Source: Streptomyces antibioticus
Lineage (GTDB): Bacteria > Actinomycetota > Actinomycetes > Streptomycetales > Streptomycetaceae
NCBI RefSeq assembly: GCF_001514065.1
Contig: NZ_KQ948422.1
Location: 1,178,001 to 1,242,000 of the forward strand
DNA: 64,000 nucleotides
Direction of reading: 5' to 3'
Shown in pieces: positions 8,201 to 16,512 of the stretch; the stretch's first letter is position 1; every line of letters begins with the position of its first letter. The notes under the pieces are model-generated. The model was given only the letters and a program-made list of their open reading frames with translations, was not told where the DNA came from and ran no database searches. Both the position numbers and the translations under genes were made by a program.

Positions 8201-9393
8201 GAGGCGGGGACCTGCTCGCGCCGGGCGCCCGTGATCACCTCGGAGCGGCTGCCGCCGCGGTCCATGAAGCCGCCCATGAACGCCAGGCCCAGTCCGGCGA
8301 CGCCCAGTGCCGCGCCGACCAGCGACGGTGACGCCCAGCCCCAGCCCGCCGAGATCGCGAGGCCGCCGAGCCAGGCGCCGCCCGCGTTGGCCAGGTTGAA
8401 GGCGGAGTGATTGGAGGCCGCCGCCATGGTCGGGGCGTCCTTCGCCTTGGCCATCAGCAGCATCTGGACGGGCGTGGTGATGAGGGCGCCCATCGCGCCG
8501 ATCAACGTGATCGTGATGAGGGCGGGCACGGTGCTGTGGACGGTGAAGTAGAACGCCACCAGCGCCGAGGACATCAGCGCGAGTCCCGCGTACAGCGTCG
8601 GGCGCAGGGCGCGGTCCGTGAGGGGGCCCGCGACGAGCGTGCCGAGGGTCATGCCGACGCCGTAGAGCGCGAGGACCAGCGTGGTCGAGGAGTCGGACAG
8701 GCCCGTGAGGTGGGTGAGCATGGGCACGAGGTAGCTGTAGACGGCGAAGAACCCGCCGAATCCCACGACGGCCGTGGCGAGGCCGATGGCCACCTGCTTG
8801 TTGCCCATGGCCCGCAGTTCGTGCCGGACGCCGGTCTGCGGGCCGCGCGGCTGGTGCGGGACGAAGAGCGACAGCGCCAGCAGGGCGACGAGGCCGATGA
8901 CGGCCACCGCGACATAGGCGGCCCGCCAGCCCAGCTGCTGCCCGAGCGCCGTACCGGCCGGGACGCCCACGATGTTGGCGATGGTCAGCCCGAGGAACAT
9001 CTTGGAGACCGCGCGGGCGGCCCGGTCGGGAGCGACCAGCCGGGACGCGACCACCGCGCCGACACCGAACAGCGCCCCGTGCGGCAGTCCGGCGAGGAAG
9101 CGCGCGGCGAAGAGCAGGCCGAAGCCGGGGGCGAGCGCGGACGCGACGTTGCCGACGACGAACAGCCCGGACAGGAGCAGCAGCAGCCTCTTGTGCGGGA
9201 TGCGTGCGCCGAGGGCCGTCAGTACGGGGGCACCGACGACGACGCCCAGCGCGTAGGCGGAGACGATGTTGCCCGCCTGCGGCACGGACACGCCGACTCC
9301 GTCAGCGATCTGGGGCAGCAGCCCCATCGTGGCGAATTCCGTCGTACCGATGCCGAAAGCGACAACAGCCAGGGCCAGGAGAGCCAGTGGCAT
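8182..9393 (-). CDS. MFS drug/sugar efflux transporter (AraJ/CmlR-like)
   Basis: A 403-residue protein with 12 predicted membrane helices. It starts directly in helix 1 (MPLALLALAVVAFGIGTTEFATMGLLPQIA), a sequence typical of the arabinose-efflux/chloramphenicol-efflux branch of the major facilitator superfamily. Further family marks are GIGTTEF in helix 1 and the loop 2-3 motif GARIPHKRLLLL. Proton-driven export of a small molecule is the expected role. The frame is open upstream for 51 codons but that stretch lacks transporter features, so I start at ATG 9393. The 3' end overlaps the secreted-protein gene on the other strand by 19 bp. Confidence 0.9.
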   Translation of the reverse strand: MPLALLALAVVAFGIGTTEFATMGLLPQIADGVGVSVPQAGNIVSAYALGVVVGAPVLTALGARIPHKRLLLLLSGLFVVGNVASALAPGFGLLFAARFLAGLPHGALFGVGAVVASRLVAPDRAARAVSKMFLGLTIANIVGVPAGTALGQQLGWRAAYVAVAVIGLVALLALSLFVPHQPRGPQTGVRHELRAMGNKQVAIGLATAVVGFGGFFAVYSYLVPMLTHLTGLSDSSTTLVLALYGVGMTLGTLVAGPLTDRALRPTLYAGLALMSSALVAFYFTVHSTVPALITITLIGAMGALITTPVQMLLMAKAKDAPTMAAASNHSAFNLANAGGAWLGGLAISAGWGWASPSLVGAALGVAGLGLAFMGGFMDRGGSRSEVITGARREQVPASQSQSG

Positions 9394-9746
9394 GGCGCAG
9401 GAGAACCTTTCGAAGGTGGTGCAGATGTACGAGGGGGCGGGTCTGGGCCGTGTCGAAGCGGCTTCCCTCACCCGGCATCGTCGCCCGGCGCCCCCCAGGG
9501 CATGGTGCGCCCACAACGAGTGCAGCAGCGCGACGGAGCGAGGCATTCCAAGATCCCCGGCCGCTTTCCATGACTCACGTCACACCCGTCTCGGCACGGC
9601 TCGGCTCATGCGCCCTCCCGTGCCCCCGTGCGCCCGCGCTCCCGGCCGGTTTTCGACCCACCGATCGAGCATTCGTTCGGCGCCCTGGGTAGGTGTCCCG
9701 GGTCGGCGCAAGCAGGTGCGGGAGGCACGCGCAGGGGGCTGAGACT
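9394..9746. other. Intergenic region between divergent genes, no gene seen
   Basis: The stretch must hold the promoters of the MFS gene (leftward) and the Mrr-like gene (rightward). Several short frames cross it, but none has a ribosome binding site and recognisable protein features. I see no strong hairpin, repeat or consensus promoter. Confidence 0.5.
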
Positions 9747-10421
9747 GTGGCACGCCCGTCATGGACGTCCGATCCGGTCGAGGAACAGCGTCGTCGCAAG
9801 CGGGATGTGGTGCGCCGGCTGCGCGCCCAGGGCCGTTACGGGCCGCGGTTCCGCGATGTGCTGCCCTCGTTCACCGTGCTCGCGGCCCTGGTGTGCGCGG
9901 CCGTGGCCGGACTCGTCGCCGGTTTCCGGGCCGTCGGTGTCGTGGTCCCGGTCGCCGGCGTGCTGCTCACGGCGGTCGTCCTCATGGTCGGGGTCAGGCG
10001 CCGCCGCCCCGGCGCCCGGCGTCGGCGCGGCCACTACACGCCGCAGGAACTGCTCGAACTCGACATTCAGGGGCTGGCCCTGGCCGTGGCACGGATGCTG
10101 CGCCGGGACCACTGGAAGGTGCGCCTGTTGCCCGCGCCCGACCGCCCGCGGCTGTGCGCCCGGCATCAGGACGGGCGACTGCTCGACGTGGCCTTCCGGC
10201 CGGTGGCGGAGCCGTTGCCGGACGAGGCCCTGCCACACCCCCGGGCGCACGGCGAGGACCCGGACTCGTTCATCCACGTCGTCGTGCACCGGGGCACGTT
10301 CCGGGCCCGTGACGTCCGGTGGGCCCGGCGCGAGGGCCGAACCGTCCTGCTGGACGGCCCGGCCCTGGCCCGCTGGGCGGACGGAGCGTCCCTCGACAAG
10401 CTCCTCGCCGGGGAACCCTGA
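9747..10421 (+). CDS. Membrane-anchored Mrr-like (restriction-endonuclease-fold) protein, probably degenerate
   Basis: The 224-residue product has two N-terminal membrane helices (about residues 30-75), a basic linker (RRRRPGARRRRGHYTP), and a domain resembling Mrr_cat. That domain has an initial helix (LLELDIQGLALAVARMLRRDHW), a central strand (DGRLLDVAFRP) and a C-terminal segment (FRARDVRWARREGRTVLLDGPALARWA) that parallels the Mrr end where a GIxLIDGxxLA motif occurs. The usual Mrr catalytic GGDGGxD and QxK residues are not seen, so nuclease activity is doubtful. GTG 9747 was chosen because AGGGGG lies eight bases upstream; the frame is also open to an ATG-like start at 9693. Confidence 0.65.
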   Translation: MARPSWTSDPVEEQRRRKRDVVRRLRAQGRYGPRFRDVLPSFTVLAALVCAAVAGLVAGFRAVGVVVPVAGVLLTAVVLMVGVRRRRPGARRRRGHYTPQELLELDIQGLALAVARMLRRDHWKVRLLPAPDRPRLCARHQDGRLLDVAFRPVAEPLPDEALPHPRAHGEDPDSFIHVVVHRGTFRARDVRWARREGRTVLLDGPALARWADGASLDKLLAGEP

Positions 10422-10443
10422 CCTGCAAGGCCGCCCACGTGTT

Positions 10444-11181
10444 TCACGGGGCGAGGACGCAGAACTCGTGGCCCTCCGGATCGGTCAGACAGGTCCACGC
10501 GACGTCGCCCTGGCCGATGTCGAGGTCGGCCGCGCCCAGCGCGCGCAGCCGGTCCACCTCCGCCGCCTTGTCGTCGCCGGGGTACGGCAGCAGGTCGAGG
10601 TGGAGGCGGTCCGGCACGGTCTTGGCGTCGGGAGTGCGCAGGAACTCGAGATACGGGCCGCCGCCCTTGGCGGACCGCAGCGACGCGTGGTCGTCGGCCA
10701 CCTCGTGCACGGTCCAGTCCGTCGCCTCGCCCCAGAACCGGGCCATGGCCCGCGGGTCCGTACAGTCGACGACCACCGCGGCGACCGGCCCGGTGTCCCG
10801 GTAGATCTCGCGCGGCTCCAGCACACAGAACTCGTTGCCCTCGGGATCGGCGAGGACCGTCCACGGCACGTCGCCCTGCCCCACGTCGACGGGGGTCGCC
10901 CCGAGCGACCTCAGGCGCGCGATCAACTCGGTCTGGTGGTCGGCGGAGGTGGTGGCGAGGTCGAGGTGCACACGGTTCTTCACCGCCGTCTTGAGCTCCG
11001 GTACGGGGACGACGTCGATGCCGAGGACGACCGGGTCCGGCCAGACCAGGCCACCGGGCGGTCCGACGTAGGTGGTCACGCCGGCGCTGTACGCGCTCCA
11101 GCCGAGCGCCTCCGCCCAGAACCCGCCGACCGCCGAGGCGTCGAGGGCCTTCACGTTCACCATCACGGGTCGCAACGCCAT
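10444..11181 (-). CDS. Two-domain VOC (glyoxalase/bleomycin-resistance-like) protein
   Basis: The 245-residue product consists of two tandem VOC domains of about 115 residues. Each begins with a beta-alpha motif (VNVKALDASAVGGFWAEALGW; VVDCTDPRAMARFWGEATDW) and ends with a near-identical strand: WTVLADPEGNEFCVLEP and WTCLTDPEGHEFCVLAP. Each also has a HLDL strand that supplies metal or ligand residues in this superfamily. The substrate is unknown; family members are often annotated as glyoxalase-like. ATG 11181 starts exactly at the first domain; the frame stays open upstream without homologous features. A related single-domain protein is at 22572-23006. Confidence 0.88.
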   Translation of the reverse strand: MALRPVMVNVKALDASAVGGFWAEALGWSAYSAGVTTYVGPPGGLVWPDPVVLGIDVVPVPELKTAVKNRVHLDLATTSADHQTELIARLRSLGATPVDVGQGDVPWTVLADPEGNEFCVLEPREIYRDTGPVAAVVVDCTDPRAMARFWGEATDWTVHEVADDHASLRSAKGGGPYLEFLRTPDAKTVPDRLHLDLLPYPGDDKAAEVDRLRALGAADLDIGQGDVAWTCLTDPEGHEFCVLAP

Positions 11182-11229
11182 GCGGGTGATCCTATGCGCG
11201 GCCGCCCGTTCCAGAGAGTGGGACGCCTG

Positions 11230-11259
11230 TTGGAGGCGGGCCGGGCGCTGCGGTAGAAC
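11230..11259 (+). promoter_or_regulatory. Promoter of the taurine operon leader peptide
   Basis: TTGGAG (11230-11235), an 18-bp spacer and TAGAAC (11254-11259) form a good housekeeping promoter. The leader ATG follows the -10 box by seven bases, so the transcript would be leaderless. The same seven-base distance is seen at the sulfite oxidase leader (30986). Confidence 0.65.
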
Positions 11260-11266
11260 TGTGTGC

Positions 11267-11338
11267 ATGATCTCCGAGCTCTTGGTGCGACGCCTGGTCA
11301 TCGACCTGTGCCTGCGCGCGGGCTCCTGTTGTCGCTGA
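11267..11338 (+). CDS. Cysteine-containing leader peptide of the taurine operon
   Basis: A 23-residue peptide beginning MISELLVRRLVIDLC and ending RAGSCCR, with three cysteines. It belongs to the short actinobacterial leader peptides found in front of sulfur genes, recognisable by the RR-x(2)-VDL-type core followed by Cys codons near the stop. Comparable cysteine-responsive upstream ORFs in mycobacteria act by ribosome stalling when cysteine is scarce. Here it lies 142 bp before the taurine permease gene and has a promoter whose -10 box ends seven bases upstream. The peptide itself needs no function; translation speed at the Cys codons would be the signal. Inference: attenuation control of the downstream operon by cysteine supply. 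Confidence 0.75.
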   Translation: MISELLVRRLVIDLCLRAGSCCR

Positions 11339-11377
11339 TCCGACCTCTCTGACACGCCCTTCCTCGCGGTGAATCCC

Positions 11378-11391
11378 CCGCCTGAGGGCGG
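11378..11391 (+). promoter_or_regulatory. Small hairpin between leader peptide and taurine operon
   Basis: CCGCC, loop TGAG, GGCGG form a 5-bp stem 40 bp after the leader stop codon. It is a possible attenuator element, but it is short and has no U tract, so support is weak. Confidence 0.3.
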
Positions 11392-11480
11392 TTGCCGCGC
11401 CCCTTCCACAGGTGCGCCCTCTTCTCCTCACGCTCACTCGTCGGCTGCTCGTCATGCCCCGGCGCCCCTGGAGGACACCT

Positions 11481-12332
11481 GTGTCCACAACATCGGTTCA
11501 GAGCAAGGTTTCTGACCCGCCATCACCTCCGCGCGAACGGCGTGTGTGGGCGCGGGTGCGCCCGGTCGCGTTGCCGTTCGCCTCCCTGCTCGTCTTCCTC
11601 GGCCTGTGGCAACTGCTGGCGGCGAGCGGAACCTGGAGCGAGACCCTGGTGCCGCCGCCGGCGAAGGTGTGGGACGCGTTCGTCGACGTCTCCACCACCC
11701 ACGACGGCGTACGGGGCTACAACGGCACCACGCTCATCGAACACCTCGGCATCAGCCTGCGCCGCATCGCGCTCGGTGCCGGGATCGGCATCGTCGCCGG
11801 TGTGGTCCTCGGGCTGCTCATGGGCACCGTCGGCTGGCTGCGTTCGCTGTTCGAGCCGTGGATCACCTTCCTGCGGACGCTGCCGCCGCTGGCGTACTTC
11901 TCGCTGCTCATCATCTGGCTGGGCATCGACGAGGAGCCGAAGGTCACGCTGCTGGCCGTGGCCGCGTTCCCGCCGGTGGCGGTGTCCACCACCGCGGCCG
12001 TGGCGGCCGTACCGAAGCAGCTGATCGAAGCCGCCCGCGCGCTCGGCGGTTCACGGTGGGACGTGGTCAGGGACGTCGTCATCCCCTCCGCGCTGCCGGA
12101 GACCCTCACCGGCGTCCGGCTCGCCGTGGGTGTGGCCTACTCCTCCCTGGTGGCCGCCGAGTTGGTCAACGGCCTGCCCGGGATCGGCGGCATGGTCAAG
12201 GACGCCGCCAACTACAACAACACCCCCGTCGTGCTCGTCGGCATCATCGCCATCGGCGTCTCCGGGCTGATCATCGACGGTCTGCTGCTGCGGCTGGAGC
12301 GCACGGTCGTGCCGTGGCGCGGACGTGCGTGA
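11481..12332 (+). CDS. tauC: Taurine/sulfonate ABC transporter permease
   Basis: The 283-residue permease of the SsuC/TauC/NitT family has about six membrane helices and the EAA loop (AARALGGSRWDVVRDVVIPSALPETLTGVRLAVGVA) around residues 180-215, which docks the ATPase. The GTG at 11481 follows GGAGG by six bases; the frame is open upstream to 11412, but that part is leader-mRNA sequence. It is the first structural gene of an operon with the binding protein, ATPase and TauD dioxygenase. The taurine assignment comes from the strongly TauA-like binding protein and from TauD. On its own it could equally be an aliphatic sulfonate permease. Confidence 0.88.
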   Translation: MSTTSVQSKVSDPPSPPRERRVWARVRPVALPFASLLVFLGLWQLLAASGTWSETLVPPPAKVWDAFVDVSTTHDGVRGYNGTTLIEHLGISLRRIALGAGIGIVAGVVLGLLMGTVGWLRSLFEPWITFLRTLPPLAYFSLLIIWLGIDEEPKVTLLAVAAFPPVAVSTTAAVAAVPKQLIEAARALGGSRWDVVRDVVIPSALPETLTGVRLAVGVAYSSLVAAELVNGLPGIGGMVKDAANYNNTPVVLVGIIAIGVSGLIIDGLLLRLERTVVPWRGRA

Positions 12333-12370
12333 ATCGCCCTGCAACTCCCTTCCACAGAAACGGCACCGCC

Positions 12371-13423
12371 ATGTCCCCTCGCCCCCAAGGCCCCTCCCGT
12401 CGCCTCCTCCTCGCCGGCGCCCTGGCCGCCGTGTCCGCCGCCGTCACCGGCTGCTCCTCCGACAGTGACGCCGCCACCTCCGGCGGGTCCAAGCAGCTGC
12501 GCATCGGCTACTTCGCCTTCCCCAGCGGCGACTTGCTGGTGAAGAACAGAAAGCTGCTGGAGAAGGCACTGCCGGGATACACGATCAAGTGGATCAAGTT
12601 CGACTCCGGTGCCAGCGTCAACCAGGCCTTCATCGGCAAGTCCCTCGACATCGCCGCCCTCGGCTCCAGCCCCTTCGCCCGCGGCATCTCCGGGAACTCG
12701 CCGATCCCGTACAAGGTGGCGTGGATCCTGGACGTGGCGGGCGAGAACGAGGCCCTCGTGGCGCGCAAGGACACCGGCATCACCGACGTCGCCGGGCTCA
12801 AGGGCAAGAAGATAGCCACCCCGTTCGCCTCGACCTCCCACTACAGCCTGCTGGCGGCGCTGAAGGCGGCCGGACTCGCCCCGTCCGAGGTGCAGTTGAT
12901 CGACCTCCAGCCGCAGCCGATCCTCGCCGCCTGGGAACGCGGCGACATCGACGCCGCCTACGTCTGGCTCCCCACGCTCGACGAGCTGCGCAAGACCGGC
13001 ACCCAGCTCACCAGCAGCAAGGAGATCGGCGCCGCGGGCAAGCCGACCCTCGATCTGGCCGTCGTCTCCGACGAGTTGATCGGCCGGGACCCGAAGGCCA
13101 TCGCCGCGTGGCGCACGGCGCAGGCCGAGGCGCTGCGCCTGCTCAAGTCGGATCCGGACGGGGCGGTGAAGGCGGTCGCGGCCGAGATCAACATCAGCGA
13201 GGCCGATGCCAAGGCCCAGTTGGCGCAGGGGGTGTTCCTCACCCCGGAGCAGGTCGTCTCCGCCGACTGGCTGGGCACCGACAGCGGCCCGGGGAAGCTG
13301 CTCACCTACGTCACCGACACCGCCGCCTTCCTCGCCGAGCAGAAGCAGATCGACGCCGCGCCGTCCGAGGGCGCGGTCCGCAAGGCGTTCTATCTGGAGG
13401 GGGTGTCCGATGTCGTCAAGTGA
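12371..13423 (+). CDS. tauA: Taurine-binding lipoprotein of an ABC importer
   Basis: The 350-residue protein has a lipoprotein signal with a twin-arginine start (SRRLLLAGALAAVSAAVTGC, lipidated Cys28). The mature part follows E. coli TauA closely at key sites as I recall that sequence: WIKFDSGASVNQAFIGKSLDIAALGSSP, then STSHYSLLAALK, LQPQPILAAWERGDIDAAYVW and FLTPEQ. These segments line the sulfonate pocket in the family. It should capture taurine at the outer face of the membrane and hand it to the permease encoded just upstream. The stop overlaps the ATPase gene by 14 bp. The order permease, binding protein, ATPase differs from E. coli tauABC. Confidence 0.88.
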   Translation: MSPRPQGPSRRLLLAGALAAVSAAVTGCSSDSDAATSGGSKQLRIGYFAFPSGDLLVKNRKLLEKALPGYTIKWIKFDSGASVNQAFIGKSLDIAALGSSPFARGISGNSPIPYKVAWILDVAGENEALVARKDTGITDVAGLKGKKIATPFASTSHYSLLAALKAAGLAPSEVQLIDLQPQPILAAWERGDIDAAYVWLPTLDELRKTGTQLTSSKEIGAAGKPTLDLAVVSDELIGRDPKAIAAWRTAQAEALRLLKSDPDGAVKAVAAEINISEADAKAQLAQGVFLTPEQVVSADWLGTDSGPGKLLTYVTDTAAFLAEQKQIDAAPSEGAVRKAFYLEGVSDVVK

Positions 13424-14225
13424 GCTCGCCGCCGAGCCGGTTCTCGATGCCGAGCACGCCGGGTCCGTCCGCATCGAGCAGGTCACGCACCGGTACGGGC
13501 GTGGGAGCGAGGCGGTCACGGCCGTCGGGCCGGTCGATCTGACCGTCCCCGCCGGGGAGTTCCTGGTGCTCGTCGGCGCGTCCGGCTGCGGCAAGAGCAC
13601 GCTGCTGCGGCTGATCGCCGGGTTCGAGCGGCCCACGCACGGTGCGGTGCGCGTGTCGGGCGCCGCGCCGCGCCCCGGCGTCTCGGCGGGCGTGGTCTTC
13701 CAGACGCCGCGGCTCTTCCCGTGGCGGACGGTGCGCGGCAACGTCGATCTGGCGCTGCGCTATGCCGGGGTGGAGCGGGCCCAATGGCCGCAGCGCCGCA
13801 CCGAGTTGCTGGCCCGGGTCGGACTGGAGGGCACCGAGCGGCGGCGCATCTGGGAGATCTCCGGCGGGCAGCAGCAGCGCGTCGCCATCGCCCGGGCCCT
13901 CGCCGCCGAGAACCCGCTCCTGCTGCTGGACGAGCCGTTCGCCGCACTGGACGCGCTGACCCGGGAGCGTCTCCAGGAGGACGTGCGCCAAGTGACCGAA
14001 CGCACGGGACGGACCGCGGTGTTCGTGACCCACTCGGCCGAGGAGGCGGTGTTCCTCGGCTCCCGCATCGTGGTGCTGACCAAGAGCCCGGGCACCGTGG
14101 CCCTGGACCTGCCGATCAGCCTGCCGCGCGGCGACGTCGACGCCGAAGAGCTCCGCAACTCCGCCGAGTTCACCGAGCTGCGCGCCCAGGTGTCCCACGC
14201 CGTCAAGGCAGCGGCGGCGGCCTGA
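13410..14225 (+). CDS. tauB: Taurine ABC transporter ATPase
   Basis: The 271-residue ATPase shows Walker A GASGCGKST, a Q-loop in VVFQTPRLFPWRTVRGNV (the FPW variant common in the nitrate/sulfonate/taurine group), signature ISGGQQQR, Walker B LLLLDEPF and the H-loop VTHSAEEAV. The start ATG at 13410 lies inside the end of the binding-protein gene, giving a 14-bp overlap with a TGGAGGGGG ribosome site before it. It powers the importer formed with the permease and lipoprotein of this operon. Confidence 0.92.
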   Translation: MSSSELAAEPVLDAEHAGSVRIEQVTHRYGRGSEAVTAVGPVDLTVPAGEFLVLVGASGCGKSTLLRLIAGFERPTHGAVRVSGAAPRPGVSAGVVFQTPRLFPWRTVRGNVDLALRYAGVERAQWPQRRTELLARVGLEGTERRRIWEISGGQQQRVAIARALAAENPLLLLDEPFAALDALTRERLQEDVRQVTERTGRTAVFVTHSAEEAVFLGSRIVVLTKSPGTVALDLPISLPRGDVDAEELRNSAEFTELRAQVSHAVKAAAAA

Positions 14226-14261
14226 CCCTCGTACTCCCCCCGCACGAAAGGAAGTCCACCC

Positions 14262-15140
14262 GTGAGCATCCTCAGCGAACGCCCGGCCGTCACCGGGCTC
14301 CCGATCACCCCGCTGGGCCCGAACTTCGGTGCCGAACTGCACGGCATCGACCTCGGCCGGCTCGACGACGACCAGGTCCGCGCGCTGCGCGAGGCGCTGG
14401 TGGCGTACAAGGTGCTGTTCGTGCGCGGCCAGCACGGGCTCGACGACGCCGCCCAGATCGAGTTCGGCCGGCGGCTGGGCGAGGTCACCGTGGGACATCC
14501 GGTGCACGACTCCGGTGACGTGCCCCCCGAGGTGTACTCCCTGGACAGCCAGGACAACGGGTTCGCCGACGTGTGGCACACCGACGTGACGTTCGTACGG
14601 CGGCCCCCGGCCGTCTCCGTGCTGCGAGCCGTCGTCCTGCCGCCCACCGGCGGCGACACCAACTGGGCGGACAGCCAGCTCGCCTACGAGTCCCTGTCGC
14701 CGGGGCTGCGCGCCCACATCGACACACTGACCGCCGTCCACGACGGCAGCCGCGAGTTCGGCTACTACCTCGCCCAGCGCAGGCAGGGAAAGGGCAATCT
14801 GTGGGAGGGCGAGGTGTTCACCTCGCTGACGCCGGTGGAGCATCCGGTGGTGCGGGTGCACCCGGAGAGCGGGCGCAAGGGCCTGTTCGTGAACCCGGGC
14901 TTCACCTCGCACATCGTGGGCGTCTCGGAGCACGAGAGCCGCGGCCTCCTCGACATCCTGTACGCCCACCTCACCAAGCCGGAGCACGTCGTGCGCCACC
15001 GCTGGCAGGCCGGCGACGTGGCGCTGTGGGACAACCGCAGCACGTCCCACTACGCCAACCGCGACTACGGCGACCAGCACCGGGTGATGCACCGGATCAC
15101 CCTCCAGGGCGACGTCCCGGTCGGCCCGGCGGGCGTCTGA
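14262..15140 (+). CDS. tauD: TauD/TfdA-family Fe(II)/2-oxoglutarate dioxygenase
   Basis: The 292-residue enzyme carries the facial triad of the TauD family: H106-x-D108 in VWHTDVTF and the distal H263 in STSHYANRDY, with an arginine for 2-oxoglutarate in the following HRVMHRITL. TauD oxidises taurine with O2 and 2-oxoglutarate, releasing sulfite and aminoacetaldehyde in the cytoplasm. As the last gene of a TauA-type import operon it supplies sulfite for cysteine synthesis. The GTG start follows AAAGGAAG. Other alkylsulfonates or sulfate esters remain possible substrates. Confidence 0.87.
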   Translation: MSILSERPAVTGLPITPLGPNFGAELHGIDLGRLDDDQVRALREALVAYKVLFVRGQHGLDDAAQIEFGRRLGEVTVGHPVHDSGDVPPEVYSLDSQDNGFADVWHTDVTFVRRPPAVSVLRAVVLPPTGGDTNWADSQLAYESLSPGLRAHIDTLTAVHDGSREFGYYLAQRRQGKGNLWEGEVFTSLTPVEHPVVRVHPESGRKGLFVNPGFTSHIVGVSEHESRGLLDILYAHLTKPEHVVRHRWQAGDVALWDNRSTSHYANRDYGDQHRVMHRITLQGDVPVGPAGV

Positions 15141-15157
15141 CCGTGCACCGGACACCC

Positions 15158-15188
15158 TTGACATCCGGCAGGGCGGGCGACGTACGTT
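15158..15188 (+). promoter_or_regulatory. Promoter of the monooxygenase operon leader
   Basis: A perfect TTGACA (15158-15163) is followed after 19 bp by TACGTT (15183-15188). The leader peptide start is about 35 bp further on, preceded by GGAGG, so this leader is not leaderless, unlike the other two. Confidence 0.55.
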
Positions 15189-15222
15189 GAACTCGCGAAA
15201 CTCCGACGGGTGGAGGCCCTCG

Positions 15223-15339
15223 ATGCACGTTCCTGGCGCGGCGCCGCACGGTGTCCGCAGGGGTGCGTGGCTGATCGTCCGGCGGCATGTCGACTACTGC
15301 CGCACCTCCTCCGCGGTCTGTCCTTCCGTACACATCTGA
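15223..15339 (+). CDS. Cysteine-containing leader peptide of the monooxygenase operon
   Basis: A 38-residue frame starts at ATG 15223 behind GGAGG. Its second half reads LIVRRHVDYCRTSSAVC, the recognisable core of the actinobacterial sulfur-gene leader peptides (VDL-C-R-x-SSA-x-C), and it ends PSVHI. The N-terminal 16 residues are an extension not usual for these peptides. It lies 72 bp upstream of the first monooxygenase gene with a hairpin between. Inference: the two Cys codons sense cysteinyl-tRNA charging and couple it to expression of the organosulfur monooxygenases. Confidence 0.75.
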   Translation: MHVPGAAPHGVRRGAWLIVRRHVDYCRTSSAVCPSVHI

Positions 15340-15347
15340 CCTGTCTC

Positions 15348-15384
15348 CTCGTGGCCCCGCCCTTGTGCGCCACACGGCCGCGAG
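15348..15384 (+). promoter_or_regulatory. Attenuator-like hairpin after the leader peptide
   Basis: CTCGTGGCC (15348-15356) pairs with GGCCGCGAG (15376-15384), nine pairs with one G-U. It starts nine bases after the leader stop codon and ends 27 bp before the monooxygenase start. A ribosome stalled on the leader Cys codons would lie just ahead of this structure. Confidence 0.45.
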
Positions 15385-15411
15385 TTCACGCGTTCTCGGA
15401 AGGAACTCCCC

Positions 15412-16512
15412 TTGTCCCGCCCTGCCCTGCACCTCGCCGTCGAGCTCGACGGCGACGGCGCTCATCCCGCGGCCTGGCGCCGCGCCGCCCACGCGCCCGA
15501 CGAGCTGCTCACCCCGCGCCGCGTGGCCCAGGTCGCCGCCGTCGCGGAGAACGCCGGGTTCACCCTGATCACCCTCGACGACGGTGTGCTGCCGCCCGGG
15601 GCCACGCCGAACCCGGTGGGCCGGATCGGCGCGGTGGAGCGGGCCGCCTTCGTCGCCGCCTCCACGAGCAGCATCGGCATCGCGCCCGTCGTACCGCTCA
15701 CGTACGCCGAACCCTTCCATGTCTCCAGCCAGTTGGCGTCCCTGGACCATGTCTCCGCGGGCCGCGCCGGGTGGGTGGTGACCGAGGAGGAGCAGCCGGA
15801 GGCGGCGCGCGCCTGGGGCCGCCCGCTCGTCGACGGTGCCGACGCCCGCGCCCGCGAGTCACGGGACGGGCTGGAGGTCGCCCGGGCGCTGTGGGACTCG
15901 TGGGAGGACGACGCGGTCATCCGCTCCGTCGCCACCAGCCGCTACCTCGACCGCGAGCGGCTGCACTACATCGACTTCACCGGGGAGACGTACGCCGTGA
16001 AGGGCCCGGCGATCGTGCCGCGCCCGCCACAGGGTCAGGTCGTCGTCCTGGGCCGGCCGGACCGGGTGCCCGCCGCACAGCTCGACGTCGGCCTCGTCGG
16101 GGGACCTGACCTGACGTCCGTCACCGCGGCCGCCGCTGCCGCCGGTACGGCCCGTGTCTTCGCCGAGGTCGAGGTCGCCCTCGACACCCCGGACGCCACC
16201 GCCGCGGCGCGCGTCGCCGACCTGGAGGCGCACGCGCCGTGGACCGACCGGGGGCGGCTGCGGCACATCGGATCGGCCGAGCAACTCGTCGCGCTGCTGG
16301 GCGAGTTGAGTCGGCATGTGGACGGCGTCCGGCTGCATCCGCTGGTGCTGGACGAGGATCTGGCCGTCCTCTCCCGTCTCGTACTGCCCGCCCTGTCCGA
16401 GCGGCGCCTCGTCGCCCGCCCGCTGCCGGGCACTTCCCTGCGCACGACCTTGGGGCTGGCGCGCCCCGCCAGCCGCTTCGCCGCCGTATCCCTCCCGGAG
16501 GACGCCCGATGA
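15412..16512 (+). CDS. LLM-class flavin-dependent monooxygenase
   Basis: The 366-residue protein has a luciferase-like beta-alpha barrel: VAAVAENAGFTLITLDDG near the start, STSSIGIAPVVPLTYAEPFHVSSQLASLDHVSAGRAGWVV around residues 82-123, then a divergent C-terminal half. It belongs with the FMNH2-dependent group that includes alkanesulfonate and dibenzothiophene-type monooxygenases. The TTG start at 15412 has GGAAGGAA upstream. The stop overlaps the next monooxygenase gene (ATGA). The Cys leader and position next to the taurine operon suggest a role in releasing sulfur from organic compounds. No flavin reductase gene is nearby. Confidence 0.83.
   Translation: MSRPALHLAVELDGDGAHPAAWRRAAHAPDELLTPRRVAQVAAVAENAGFTLITLDDGVLPPGATPNPVGRIGAVERAAFVAASTSSIGIAPVVPLTYAEPFHVSSQLASLDHVSAGRAGWVVTEEEQPEAARAWGRPLVDGADARARESRDGLEVARALWDSWEDDAVIRSVATSRYLDRERLHYIDFTGETYAVKGPAIVPRPPQGQVVVLGRPDRVPAAQLDVGLVGGPDLTSVTAAAAAAGTARVFAEVEVALDTPDATAAARVADLEAHAPWTDRGRLRHIGSAEQLVALLGELSRHVDGVRLHPLVLDEDLAVLSRLVLPALSERRLVARPLPGTSLRTTLGLARPASRFAAVSLPEDAR

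Noticed and set aside
11546-12370. N-terminal extension of the taurine-binding protein through the permease gene
   Set aside because: The frame is merely open across the permease. A lipoprotein signal starts at ATG 12371, fixing the true start.
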